DNA of 26,805 nt from an uncultured Gammaproteobacteria bacterium (lineage in GTDB: Bacteria > Pseudomonadota > Gammaproteobacteria > Xanthomonadales > Xanthomonadaceae), in contig CAMPGW010000033.1 in NCBI GenBank assembly GCA_946885735.1, forward strand, positions 1-26,805, written 5' to 3'. The first letter of the stretch is position 1. Every line of letters starts with the position of its first letter. The notes below the pieces were generated by a model. It saw only the letters and a program-made list of their open reading frames with translations, ran no database searches and had not been told where the DNA came from. Position numbers and translations under genes: made by a program. Below, one piece after another: positions 1 to 7,989 of this stretch.

Positions 1-2
1 CC

Positions 3-629
3 CCCGCCCCCACCCCGGGCCGCCCGAAGGACATGGAGAAGCGTGCCGCGGTGCTCGAGGCCGCCATGGCGCTTTTCCCGAGCCGCGGCTACGACGGCGT
101 CAGCATGGACGCGATCGCCCAGGCCGCCGGCGTGTCCAAGCTCACCGTGTACAACCACTTCGCCGACAAGGAGAGCCTGTTCGCGGCGGCGGTCACCGAG
201 TGCTGCGCGCAACTGCTGCCGCACCGCCTGTTCGTGCCCGATCCGGGCCTGCCGCCCTCCGAGGCCCTGTTCCAGATCGCCCGACCCTTCGTGGACCTGA
301 TGATGGACGAGCGCGCGATCAGCCTGCATCGGGTCATGATCAGCCAGGCCGGCCAGGACCCGCGCCTGACCGAGGTGTTCTTCGGGGCGGGGCCGCGGGC
401 GATCCTGCGCGAGATGGAAAGCTTCCTCCACGAGGCCGCGCGCAGCGGCTACCTGGTCGTCGCCGACCCTGGGCGCGCATCGGAGCACTTCTTCTGCCTG
501 CTCAAGGGGCTTGGCCACATGCGCGTGCTGGTGGGGATCGATTCGCCGCCGACGGCGCAGGCGCGCGACGCCCATGTCCGCGAGGTCGTGCAGGTTTTCC
601 TCCGCGCGTTCGCACCTGCGGCGGCATGA
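3..629 (+). CDS. TetR/AcrR-family transcriptional regulator, 5'-truncated by window edge
   Basis: DNA-binding repressor of the TetR fold. The first ATG in the window is at 33, but the frame stays open to the left edge and reads ...PGRPKDMEKR, the usual run-in (GRPK) of TetR proteins. The true start is therefore probably outside the window. From the ATG at 33 there are 198 residues. The helix-turn-helix covers about residues 25-44 (MDAIAQAAGVSKLTVYNHF), followed by KESLF. The C-terminal half resembles the AefR-like TetR ligand domain (FFGAGPRAILREMESF, then a FFCLLKGLGHMRVLVG stretch). The ligand is unknown. It lies 147 nt before the pcm-like/tolC pair on the same strand, so control of that export operon is plausible, but this is inference from position only. 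Confidence 0.88.
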   Translation, partial: PAPTPGRPKDMEKRAAVLEAAMALFPSRGYDGVSMDAIAQAAGVSKLTVYNHFADKESLFAAAVTECCAQLLPHRLFVPDPGLPPSEALFQIARPFVDLMMDERAISLHRVMISQAGQDPRLTEVFFGAGPRAILREMESFLHEAARSGYLVVADPGRASEHFFCLLKGLGHMRVLVGIDSPPTAQARDAHVREVVQVFLRAFAPAAA

Positions 630-736
630 GGCTGGCGGCATGACCTGCGTCCCGGTTACTTCTGGCACTACGGCCGCCACGGCGTGCCACGCGATCCTGT
701 CCGCGTCCCGAACGCCCCGCCGCCCGGGCCCGGGCT

Positions 737-742
737 TACAAT
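737..742 (+). promoter_or_regulatory. Candidate -10 (TACAAT) for the pcm-tolC pair
   Basis: TACAAT matches 5 of 6 consensus bases in an otherwise GC-saturated gap. It would give a start point near 749 and a leader of about 28 nt before the ATG at 777. No convincing -35 is visible. The 630-776 gap otherwise shows only a CCCGGGCCCGGG-type palindrome. Confidence 0.35.
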
Positions 743-776
743 TGCCGGCCCCGTTCCCCGACCGTCGCCACGCACC

Positions 777-1430
777 ATGACCATGAACTTCGAGCAAGCC
801 CGCTTCGCCATGATCGAGCAACAAGTCCGTCCCTGGGACGTGCTCGACCCGCGCGTGCTCGAGACGCTGATGGCCGTGCACCGCGAGGACTTCGTCGCCC
901 CCGCCCATCGCCAGCTCGCCTTCGCCGACCTGCCGCTGCCGCTCGCGCACGGCGAGGTGATGATGAAGCCGGTGGTCGAAGGTCGCATGCTGCAGGCGCT
1001 CGGCGTGGATGCCGGCGACGAGGTGCTGGAGATCGGCACCGGCTCGGGTTTCATCACCGCCTGCCTGGCCCGGCTCGGCCGCTCGGTGACCAGCATCGAT
1101 ATCCATGCCGACTTTGTCGAGCTCGCCGGACAGCGCCTGGCCCAGGCGGGCATCGGCAACGTGCGCCTCGAGGCCGCGGATGCGCTGCAGTGGCAGCCCG
1201 GCCGCCAGTTCGATGCCATCGCGGTGACCGCCGCCGTGGCCAGCCTGCCGCCGGTGTTTGCCGACTGGCTCAAGCCGGGCGGAAGGCTGTTCGTCATCCG
1301 CGGCTATTCACCGGTGCAGGAGGCCGTGCGCATCGTGCGCAACGGCGACGACCTGCAGGTGGAAAGCCTGTTCGAGACCGATGTCCCCTACCTGCGTGGC
1401 GCCGCTCCGGTGCCGCAGTTCACCCTCTGA
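777..1430 (+). CDS. PCMT-family (protein-L-isoaspartate O-methyltransferase-like) methyltransferase
   Basis: A 217-residue SAM-dependent methyltransferase, the normal length for the PCMT family. The start at 777 is chosen because family homology begins at MNFEQARFAMIEQQVRPW; an upstream in-frame start would add about 31 low-complexity residues. SAM-binding motif I is VLEIGTGSGF (residues 83-92), and the post-motif regions IDIH and DAIAVTAAV are present. Canonical isoaspartate methyltransferases carry a TISQP-type substrate loop just before motif I. Here the aligned residues 61-65 are VMMKP, so the conserved Ser/Thr positions are absent. It may thus be a divergent paralogue rather than a true repair enzyme. 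The gene sits 13 nt before the TolC gene and probably shares its transcript. No strong Shine-Dalgarno is visible. Confidence 0.85.
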   Translation: MTMNFEQARFAMIEQQVRPWDVLDPRVLETLMAVHREDFVAPAHRQLAFADLPLPLAHGEVMMKPVVEGRMLQALGVDAGDEVLEIGTGSGFITACLARLGRSVTSIDIHADFVELAGQRLAQAGIGNVRLEAADALQWQPGRQFDAIAVTAAVASLPPVFADWLKPGGRLFVIRGYSPVQEAVRIVRNGDDLQVESLFETDVPYLRGAAPVPQFTL

Positions 1431-1443
1431 CCCGGGAAACCCC

Positions 1444-2865
1444 ATGTCCATCCGACTCCGCCCGCTCGCCCTCGCCCTGGTTCTCGCTGGCCTTTCCGGC
1501 CAGGCTGCCGCCACCGACCTGGTACAGGCCTACGACCTGGCCCGCCAGAGCGACCCGCAGTTCGCCGCCGCCGAGGCGCAGAAGAACGCGACCGCCGAAG
1601 GCACCGTGCAGTCGCGCGCCGCGCTGCTGCCGCAGGTGAGCGCGAACGCGACCTACGGCCGCAGCCAGACCAGCAGCAGCGGCAACCAGGTCTTCAACGG
1701 CGAGGCGCTTGGCGTCAGCTCGAGCTACTCGGAATCGAGCCGCCGCGGCTCCGGCCTGGACGTGCGCCAGAGCGTGTTCGACTTCAGCAACTACACCCGG
1801 CTGGGCGCCGCGAAAGCGCGCACCCGCCAGGCCGAGGCCGATTTCGACGCCGCCTCCGACTCGCTGATCGTCCGCGTCGCCGACGCCTACTTCAACGTGT
1901 TGACGGCGATCGAGACACTCGCCTCCTCGCGCGCCGAGGAGCGTTCGGTCAAGCGCCAGCTCGACCAGGCCGAGAAGCGCCTGGAGGTTGGCCTGGCGCC
2001 GATCACCGACGTGCATGAGGCCCGCGCGCGCTACGACAGCGCCCGCGCCAATGCCATCCTGCAGGCGACCGCGCTGGACGACGCCTACGAGGCCCTGGCC
2101 GAGATCACCGGCGAGCGCGTGTCCAACCTCAAGGGCCTGTCGGCCGACTTCCGTCCGGAAAACGCCGACACCCGCAGCGCCGAGGACTGGGTGGAACTGG
2201 CGCTTTCCAACAACCCGACCCTGCGCGCCCGCGCCGAGGCGCTGGCCGCGGCCGAGAAGGACGTCGGCACCGCACGCGCCGGCCACCTCCCCACCCTGTC
2301 GGCCACCGCCAGCTACGGCGATAACGCCAGCTGGGGCGACAGCACCCGTCGTTCTCCGCTCCCGCTCACCGACAGCAGCTTCGGCAACGCCAGCACCGGC
2401 CCGAGCTACGGCCTGACCTTGTCGGTGCCGATCTTCAGCGGCCTCGCCACGCAATCGCGCGTGCGCCAGGCGCTCTACACCCGCGATGCGGCCGCCGACC
2501 AGCTCGAGCAGCAGAAGCGCCTGATCACCCGCACCACCCGCGGCGCCTACCGCAACCTGGTGGCCGGCCAGGCGGAAGTCGAGGCGCGTCGCCTCGCCGT
2601 GGTTTCGGCGCAGTCGGCCTACGAGGCGGGCGAGGCCGGACTGGAAGTCGGTACCCGCACGATCGTGGACGTGCTGATCGCGCAGCAGCAGCTTTACGTG
2701 GCCCAGCGCGAGTACGCCCGCGCCCGCCACGCCTACCTGGTGAACCAGCTTCGCCTGCGCCAGGCCGCCGGCACCATCGAGGGCTCGGACCTGGCTGACG
2801 TCAACCGCTGGCTGGTCGCCGACGCCGACGCCTCGCTGGAAGTCGACGAGTCGGTCGAGCGCTGA
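1444..2865 (+). CDS. tolC: TolC-family outer-membrane efflux/secretion channel
   Basis: A 473-residue outer-membrane factor, trimeric alpha/beta-barrel family, expected to pair with RND/MFS pumps or type I secretion systems across the periplasm. A signal peptide is visible (MSIRLRPLALALVLAGLSGQAAA, cleavage near residue 23). The mature protein begins DLVQAYDLARQSDPQF, a typical TolC/OEP opening. Two OEP repeats follow, each with long amphipathic helices (DFDAASDSLIVRVADAYF; LEQQKRLITRTTRGAYRNL) and the GLEVGTRTIVDVL signature near the C-terminus. The C-terminus is acidic. It is the second gene after the PCMT-like gene (13-nt gap) and converges on waaA with only 9 nt between stop codons. No inner-membrane pump or adaptor gene is adjacent, as is common for a shared TolC. 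Confidence 0.94.
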   Translation: MSIRLRPLALALVLAGLSGQAAATDLVQAYDLARQSDPQFAAAEAQKNATAEGTVQSRAALLPQVSANATYGRSQTSSSGNQVFNGEALGVSSSYSESSRRGSGLDVRQSVFDFSNYTRLGAAKARTRQAEADFDAASDSLIVRVADAYFNVLTAIETLASSRAEERSVKRQLDQAEKRLEVGLAPITDVHEARARYDSARANAILQATALDDAYEALAEITGERVSNLKGLSADFRPENADTRSAEDWVELALSNNPTLRARAEALAAAEKDVGTARAGHLPTLSATASYGDNASWGDSTRRSPLPLTDSSFGNASTGPSYGLTLSVPIFSGLATQSRVRQALYTRDAAADQLEQQKRLITRTTRGAYRNLVAGQAEVEARRLAVVSAQSAYEAGEAGLEVGTRTIVDVLIAQQQLYVAQREYARARHAYLVNQLRLRQAAGTIEGSDLADVNRWLVADADASLEVDESVER

Positions 2866-2874
2866 TCCCGGGCC

Positions 2875-4173
2875 TCAGCTCCGCCGCTGCGCGAGCAGCG
2901 GTTCCACCAGGTCCATCGTCCGCGCGAGCGCGCCGCGCTCGCCGGCAATCCTGAGCCGCCCGGCGGCGCCCCGCGCCGCCGCCCGTGCGGGATCGGAGAA
3001 TCCCGTCGCCAGTGCCTGCGCCAGCGATTCCGCATCGCGCACGCGAAGCACCGCGCCTGCGGCGACCAGCAGGTCGGTGATCTCCTGGAAGTTGAAGGTG
3101 TGCGGGCCCACCAGGGCCGGCACGCCGAGCGCCGCCGGCTCGAGTACGTTGTGGCCGCCGATCTCCTGCAGGCTGCCGCCGACGAAGGCCTGGTCGGCCG
3201 CGGCGAAGAACGCCATCAACTCGCCGAGCGTGTCCACCACGAACACCTGCGTGTCCGCCGCGGGCAGGCGGTCCCGACGGCGCGTCGCCACCTTGAATCC
3301 AGCGCGTTCGGCATCGGCGGCGACCGGGCCGAAGCGCTCGGGATGTCGGGGCGCCCACAACAGCAGGGCCCGCGGATGCGCCTGCAGCACGGCCCGGTGC
3401 GCCGCCAGCATCGCGGCCTCCTCCTCCGGATGCGTGCTGGCCGCGATCCACACCGGCCGCTCGCCCCAACCGCGTCGCCATCCGGCCGCCTGCGTGGCGA
3501 GCCCGGCCGGCACCGGCAGGTCGTACTTGATGTTGCCGGTGAGATGGATGCGCTTCGCCGGTGCGCCCAGCCGCCGGTAGCGATCGGCATCGGCGTTCGA
3601 CTGCGCGGCGACCACATCCACGTTCGAGAGTGCGGCGCGCACCAGCGCGGCGATCGGCCGGTAGCCGCGCAGGCTGCGTTCGGACAGGCGCGCGTTGGCG
3701 ATCAGCACCGGCACCGCGCGCGCGCGCAGCTCCGCGAACAGGTTCGGCCAGATCTCGGTCTCCATCACCACCGCCAGACGCGGCTGGAAGTGGTCGAGGA
3801 AGTTGCGCACCGCCCCCGGCAGGTCATACGGCAGGTAGACGTGGTGGACGTCCTTGCCCCAGAGCGCGCGCACGCGGGCCGACCCGGTCGGGGTCGTGGT
3901 GGTAACGAGCACGGGCGTCTCCGGCGCGCGCGCGCGCAAGGCCGCCACCAGTGGCGCCGCCACGTTGACCTCGCCGACCGACACCGCATGCACCCACAGG
4001 CAGCGCTGCAGGCCGGGACCCCGATAGAGGGCGAAACGCTCGCTCCAGCGATCGAGGTATTCGCGCTGGCGCAGGCCTCGCCAGATCAGGTAGTACAGCG
4101 ACAGGGGCAACGCGAGGCGGATGACCAGCGAGTACAGGCCGCGCAACGCGCGGTGGCCCCAGGATTCGTGCAT
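2875..4173 (-). CDS. waaA: 3-deoxy-D-manno-octulosonic acid (Kdo) transferase
   Basis: A 432-residue inner-membrane-anchored GT-B enzyme (GT30) that adds Kdo to the lipid A precursor on the cytoplasmic face. An N-terminal hydrophobic anchor lies at about residues 14-31. The block WVHAVSVGEV contains the expected catalytic Glu (E68). Further hallmarks are METEIWPN, LIANARLSERS, GNIKYD, STHPEEE and the nucleotide-sugar site GGSLQEIGGHNVLEPAA. The ATG at 4173 is selected because homology starts there and a -10-like hexamer sits just upstream; a longer in-frame extension would run antisense through the neighbouring acyltransferase. It is divergent from that acyltransferase and convergent with tolC, an arrangement I recall from xanthomonads. 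Confidence 0.96.
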   Translation of the reverse strand: MHESWGHRALRGLYSLVIRLALPLSLYYLIWRGLRQREYLDRWSERFALYRGPGLQRCLWVHAVSVGEVNVAAPLVAALRARAPETPVLVTTTTPTGSARVRALWGKDVHHVYLPYDLPGAVRNFLDHFQPRLAVVMETEIWPNLFAELRARAVPVLIANARLSERSLRGYRPIAALVRAALSNVDVVAAQSNADADRYRRLGAPAKRIHLTGNIKYDLPVPAGLATQAAGWRRGWGERPVWIAASTHPEEEAAMLAAHRAVLQAHPRALLLWAPRHPERFGPVAADAERAGFKVATRRRDRLPAADTQVFVVDTLGELMAFFAAADQAFVGGSLQEIGGHNVLEPAALGVPALVGPHTFNFQEITDLLVAAGAVLRVRDAESLAQALATGFSDPARAAARGAAGRLRIAGERGALARTMDLVEPLLAQRRS

Positions 4174-4180
4174 GGGCCGG

Positions 4181-4203
4181 AGGATACCCCGGCCCGCTAG
4201 AAT
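4181..4203. promoter_or_regulatory. Back-to-back core promoters of waaA (-) and the LpxL-type gene (+)
   Basis: On the plus strand TAGAAT (4198-4203) ends 6 nt before the GTG at 4210, so the predicted transcription start is the G of the start codon. On the minus strand TATCCT (4186-4181) ends 7 nt before the waaA ATG at 4173, giving a leader of 0-1 nt. The two -10 elements are 11 bp apart, so each -35 region lies in or beyond the other promoter. Neither gene has a Shine-Dalgarno. Confidence 0.5.
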
Positions 4204-4209
4204 CGTCCC

Positions 4210-5118
4210 GTGACCGCCGCCGATCCACCGCCCCTGTCCCCGCGCGAATGGCCCGCCTGGCTCGGCATCGGCCTGGGCTGGCTGCTCGCGCACCTGCCCT
4301 GGACGCTCGCGCGTGCCGTCGCTCCGGCGGTGGGCGCGGCGCTGCGGGTGCTGCTGCGCTCGCGTCGCCGGGCCGTGGCCGTCAACCTCGCGCTGTGTTT
4401 TCCGGAGTTGACGCAAGCGGCGCGCGAGCGCCTGCTGCGCGACAACTTCCGGTCGCTGGGCCTGTCGGTGTTCGAGTTCCTGCGCGCCTGGTGGGGGCCG
4501 CTGGCGCCGCTGGATCGTGGTTTCGAACTGCACGGGCTGGAGCACCTGCAGTCGGCGCGCGCGGACGGACGCGGCGTGCTGCTGATTTCCCCGCACTTCA
4601 TGACGCTGGAGATCTGCACCCGCCTGCTGTGCGGCGCGGTGCCGGTGGCCGGCATGTACCGGCCGCACGACTCGGCGGCGCTGGACTGGGCTGTGCGCCG
4701 CGGCCGGCTGCGCCATGCCACCGCCATGTTCGCGCGCGACGAGTTGCGTCCGGCCATCCGCCACCTCAAGGCGGGCGGCGTGCTGTGGTTCGCGCCCGAC
4801 CAGGAAACGCGGCGCGGCGACAGCGTTTTCGTCCCCTTCTTCGGCCAGCCCGCCAAGAGCCTGACCTCCACCCACGCGATGGCGCGCCTTGCCGGCGCGC
4901 GTGTGCTGCCGCTGTTCCACGAACGCCTGGACGATGGCCGCTACCGGGTCGAGATCGGCCCCCCGCTGGAGGATTTCCCCAGCGCCGATGCGCGGGCGGA
5001 CACCGCGCGCTCGATGGCCGTCATCGAGGCGGCGATCCGCCGGGCGCCCGCGCAGTACCTGTGGTTGCACAAACGCTTCAAGTCGCGACCCGAGGGCGGT
5101 CCGTCGCCTTACGCCTGA
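4210..5118 (+). CDS. LpxL/HtrB-type lipid A late acyltransferase
   Basis: A 302-residue LPLAT-family acyltransferase that transfers an acyl chain from acyl-ACP to Kdo2-lipid IVA at the inner membrane. It starts with GTG at 4210. A hydrophobic N-terminal segment (WLGIGLGWLLAHLPWTLA) anchors the protein. The catalytic HX4E motif is HFMTLE (H129, E134). Other family features are NLALCFPEL, RDNFRSLG, FAPDQETRRGDSVFVPFFG and a C-terminal QYLWLHKRFKSRPEG, the standard ending of LpxL/LpxM proteins. Which acyl position it serves cannot be told from sequence. The gene is divergent from waaA, whose product makes its likely substrate. It converges on a second LpxL/LpxM-type gene, leaving 6 nt between stop codons. 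Confidence 0.93.
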   Translation: MTAADPPPLSPREWPAWLGIGLGWLLAHLPWTLARAVAPAVGAALRVLLRSRRRAVAVNLALCFPELTQAARERLLRDNFRSLGLSVFEFLRAWWGPLAPLDRGFELHGLEHLQSARADGRGVLLISPHFMTLEICTRLLCGAVPVAGMYRPHDSAALDWAVRRGRLRHATAMFARDELRPAIRHLKAGGVLWFAPDQETRRGDSVFVPFFGQPAKSLTSTHAMARLAGARVLPLFHERLDDGRYRVEIGPPLEDFPSADARADTARSMAVIEAAIRRAPAQYLWLHKRFKSRPEGGPSPYA

Positions 5119-5124
5119 GTCGGC

Positions 5125-6006
5125 TCAGTACAGCGGCGCCGCGCCGGGCGGCCGCGTCTTGAAACGCCGGTGTGCCCACAGGTACTGCGCAGGCGCCTGC
5201 GCCACGGCAGCCTCCAGGGCCTGCATGTAGAGCCGCGTCGACTGCTCGGGCGGGCCGTCGCGCCAGCCCGGCCATTCCGGCTGCAAGCGCAGGCAATAGC
5301 GCCCTTCCGGCGTGCGGTGGAAGCTGAAGAACAGCATGCGCGCCGCCGCGCGGCGCACCAGCGCTGGCGTGCTGGCCAAGGTGGCGGCGGGCACGCCGAA
5401 GAACGGTGCGAAGGCATGACCGTAGCTGAAATCCTGGTCGGCCGAGTACACCACCGCCTCGCCGGCCTGCAGCGCGCGCAACAGGCCGCGCACGTCCTTC
5501 TTGGCCAGCGTGGGCGCGAACACGCGGCGCCGCGCGCGCTCGAACGCCGCCTCGACGCAGGGCTGGTTATGGCGGCGCACCACGCCGCGCACGCGCCGCC
5601 CCAGCGCGTCCGACAGCAGTCGCGCGGCAAGCTCGGATTGGGTGAAGTGACCGGTGAACAGCAGGACACCCTCGCCCGCATCGAGAGCCTCGCGCACGTG
5701 CTCGAGGCCCTCGATGTCGGCGCGCCCGCGCAGCAGGAAGGCCGGCGCATACCAGGCGCGCAACAACTCGAAGGCGCCCATGAAGGTTTCGCGCAGGTTG
5801 TCGCGCAGCAGGCGCTCGCGCGCCGGCGCATCCAGCCCCGGGAAGCAGGCACGCAGGTTGGCTTCGACCACCCTGCGCCGACGCGCCAGCAGCGGTCCCG
5901 CCAGCCATGCGAGTCCTCCCGCGAGCCGCAGGAGCAGGCCGGGCGGCAGCCACGCAAGCGCGCGTGCCAGCCCCACCAACGGCGCGAGTGCGAGGCATCG
6001 CATCAT
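5125..6006 (-). CDS. Second LpxL/LpxM-type lipid A late acyltransferase
   Basis: A 293-residue LPLAT-family protein. The ATG at 6006 overlaps the upstream GT2 stop as ATGA (6003-6006), which supports this start and translational coupling. The N-terminus is hydrophobic (residues 1-40). The catalytic HX4E motif is HFTQSE (H120, E125). Family features NLRACFPGLD, RDNLRETF, SADQDFSYGHAFAPFFG and the ending QYLWAHRRFKTRPPG are all present. The DQDFSYG box differs from the DQETRRG of the neighbouring plus-strand paralogue, so the two are diverged and not a recent duplication. It is the last gene of the core-biosynthesis operon starting near 9265, and is probably the secondary acyltransferase acting after the plus-strand enzyme. 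LpxL versus LpxM identity is not decided. Confidence 0.92.
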   Translation of the reverse strand: MMRCLALAPLVGLARALAWLPPGLLLRLAGGLAWLAGPLLARRRRVVEANLRACFPGLDAPARERLLRDNLRETFMGAFELLRAWYAPAFLLRGRADIEGLEHVREALDAGEGVLLFTGHFTQSELAARLLSDALGRRVRGVVRRHNQPCVEAAFERARRRVFAPTLAKKDVRGLLRALQAGEAVVYSADQDFSYGHAFAPFFGVPAATLASTPALVRRAAARMLFFSFHRTPEGRYCLRLQPEWPGWRDGPPEQSTRLYMQALEAAVAQAPAQYLWAHRRFKTRPPGAAPLY

Positions 6007-6755
6007 CGTTGCCGGCGCCGGGCCTCGTAGACCTTGGCATAGCGCAGGAAGGCGTAGAACGCCTGCGTGCGCGCCGCCAGGAAACCGGCGGCGCCGCTGA
6101 ACACGTAGCGCTTGCCGAAATAGAAACGCAGGAACACCAGGGATGGATACAACAACAGCCGCGGCCACATCAACGCGGGCGGGCGCCGCGATTTGTGCGC
6201 GACCAGGCCGCTGGAGTACCGGTTGATCTTCTCCACGCGAACGGCCAGGTCGGCCTCGCCGTGGTGCAGGAACTCGGCATGCAGGTCGCGCACGCGCCCG
6301 CGCACCTCCGGCGCCGCATGCACGGGCACCGCATTCATCGCGCCGACGGCGCGGCGGAACAGGCGCAACTGCCAGGTCGGCCGGGTCCAGCGGTGCGGCC
6401 AGCGCCAGAACAACCATTCGCGGCGCGCCAACCGGTAGCCGTCGGCGCGCGGCGCCTGCAGCTCGCGCTCGATCAGCGCGCGTCCCGCGGCGGTCATTTC
6501 CTCGTCCGCATCGAGCAGCAGCACCCAGTCGTGGCTCGCCTTGTCCAGCGCCGACTGCTTCTGCGGCCCGTAGCCCTTGAAGGGCTCGACGAACACGCGC
6601 GCGCCGTGGCGCGCGGCGATCTCGCGGCTGGCGTCGCCGGAGCCGGAGTCGAGCACCACGATCTCGTCGCAGAAGGCCAGGCTCGCCAGGCAGGCCTCGA
6701 GCGTGCGGGCGTTGTCGAAGGTGGTGACGACGCCGCTAAGCGCTGGCCGGTTCAT
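6003..6755 (-). CDS. Family 2 glycosyltransferase, WaaE/KdtX-like LPS core enzyme
   Basis: A 250-residue GT-A glycosyltransferase. It opens with LSGVVTTFDNARTLEACLASL and EIVVLDSGSGDASREIA, the nucleotide-binding pattern of WaaE-type core glucosyltransferases. The metal-binding DXD is LLLDADEEM (D82, D84). The C-terminal half has the basic, aromatic stretch (KINRYSSGLVAHKSRR; LRFYFGKRYVFSG) usual for this subfamily, consistent with peripheral membrane attachment. The start at 6755 lies 20 nt inside the upstream ligase-like gene, and its stop overlaps the acyltransferase start by 4 nt, so it sits firmly in the operon. It probably adds a sugar to inner-core heptose or Kdo; the exact donor is unknown. 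Confidence 0.88.
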   Translation of the reverse strand: MNRPALSGVVTTFDNARTLEACLASLAFCDEIVVLDSGSGDASREIAARHGARVFVEPFKGYGPQKQSALDKASHDWVLLLDADEEMTAAGRALIERELQAPRADGYRLARREWLFWRWPHRWTRPTWQLRLFRRAVGAMNAVPVHAAPEVRGRVRDLHAEFLHHGEADLAVRVEKINRYSSGLVAHKSRRPPALMWPRLLLYPSLVFLRFYFGKRYVFSGAAGFLAARTQAFYAFLRYAKVYEARRRQR

Positions 6756-7989
6756 CGTCCTGCAGCGCGAACAGCGCCCCGGCGAACAGGGCCAGCAACA
6801 ACAGGAAAGCGCCGCCCCAGAAGGTGGAATAGAAGGCCAGGCTGGTATTGAACGGGAAGGCGGTGACCGCCAGCGCCAGCCCCGGAACGACCGCACGCCT
6901 GCGCGCGGCCGGCAACGACCAGCGCCACGCACGCCAGGCCAGGGCGGCGCCCATGATCCACAACAGCAGGCCGATCGCACCGGTTTCCGACAGCACCTCG
7001 AGCACGATCTGGTGCGCGTGCAAGGCGCCCGACTGACCGTGCGCCAGCCAGAAGTCGTCCTCGCCCGCATACCGCGGGTAGGCCTCGCGGAATCCGCGCA
7101 CGCCCACGCCATTGACCGGGTGGTCGGCCACCATGCCCACCGCCGCGTGCCAGATGCTCAGGCGGCCGGACAAGGCCTCGTCGAGGCCGGCGCGGTCGCC
7201 GCTGAGCACCGCCAGGCTGCGTTCGATGCGACTCTCGAACTGCGGCGATAGCGCGAAGGCCAGGGCGGCGATCACGGCGACGCCGGCGAGCATCGAAGCC
7301 AACAGGCGGCGACGACCGAAGCGACGCCAGCCGCTGCCGAGCAGCACCAGCGCGAACACCAGCCAGGAGGCGCGCGAGCCCGCCAACAGGATCACCGTGC
7401 CCAGCAACATCGCCATCGCAAGCCAACCCGGCGCGCGGAAGCGTCGCGCAGCCGCGTCGAGCGCGAAGGGCGACAGCGTGGCCAGCACGAGGCCGAGCTT
7501 GAGGTTGCCGGCGCCGAAGATGCCGCTCAAACGGTCCGACGAGTTCGGCCCGCCCAGGCTCCAGCCCGTCAGCGCCTGCACGGCGCCATCGAGCGCCCAC
7601 AGCGCCACGATCAAGCCCAGGCCGGTGAACACGAGCCGCCGGCCGCGGGCGGTGGCCACGGCCATTCCCACCAACCAGAGGAACGGCAGGTAGCGCAGGT
7701 CCAGCAACACTTCGCGCCAGGCGCGCGCGCGGTCCACGGCGTCGATCGCCGAGAATGCCTCGGGCAGCCAGTAGCAGAAGAACAGCGCGGTGATCAGCGC
7801 CCAGGCTTCGCGACTGAGCAGCGTCGTGCCCTGGCGGAAACGGCGCAAGGCCAGGATCGCCAGGCCGGTGATCGCGCCCAGGCTCAGCACCGCCTCGGCC
7901 GGACCGACCGTGGGCCAGAGCGCGACGAAGGCCAGCACGACATAGGGCGTCCAGCGGAAGCCCGGCGAATCAAGCGACGATGGATTCAT
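6736..7989 (-). CDS. O-antigen ligase/polymerase-like (Wzy_C) membrane protein
   Basis: A 417-residue polytopic inner-membrane protein with about ten to twelve predicted membrane segments. The Wzy_C/WaaL signature region is visible: GSRASWLVFALVLLG, a long periplasmic loop with GRLSIWHAAVGMVADHPVNG, and HAHQIVLEVLSETGAIGLLL, which contains the His-rich motif typical of O-antigen ligases. Such enzymes join undecaprenyl-linked glycans to lipid A core in the periplasm; some members polymerise or act on other glycans, so the call stays at family level. The start at 7989 overlaps the upstream GT4 gene by 20 nt, and the end overlaps the GT2 start by 20 nt. Its position between two glycosyltransferases favours a role in LPS/LOS assembly. 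Confidence 0.88.
   Translation of the reverse strand: MNPSSLDSPGFRWTPYVVLAFVALWPTVGPAEAVLSLGAITGLAILALRRFRQGTTLLSREAWALITALFFCYWLPEAFSAIDAVDRARAWREVLLDLRYLPFLWLVGMAVATARGRRLVFTGLGLIVALWALDGAVQALTGWSLGGPNSSDRLSGIFGAGNLKLGLVLATLSPFALDAAARRFRAPGWLAMAMLLGTVILLAGSRASWLVFALVLLGSGWRRFGRRRLLASMLAGVAVIAALAFALSPQFESRIERSLAVLSGDRAGLDEALSGRLSIWHAAVGMVADHPVNGVGVRGFREAYPRYAGEDDFWLAHGQSGALHAHQIVLEVLSETGAIGLLLWIMGAALAWRAWRWSLPAARRRAVVPGLALAVTAFPFNTSLAFYSTFWGGAFLLLLALFAGALFALQDDEPASA

Noticed and set aside
1420..2730. Minus-strand open frame antisense to tolC (436 codons)
   Set aside because: Repetitive Gly/Ala/Val/Arg translation without domain features; tolC on the other strand has a clear signal peptide and family motifs.
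4210..6006. The two acyltransferase genes as an inverted gene duplication
   Set aside because: Motifs differ (HFMTLE/HFTQSE; DQETRRG/DQDFSYG) and no nucleotide-level inverted repeat is seen, so they are old paralogues.
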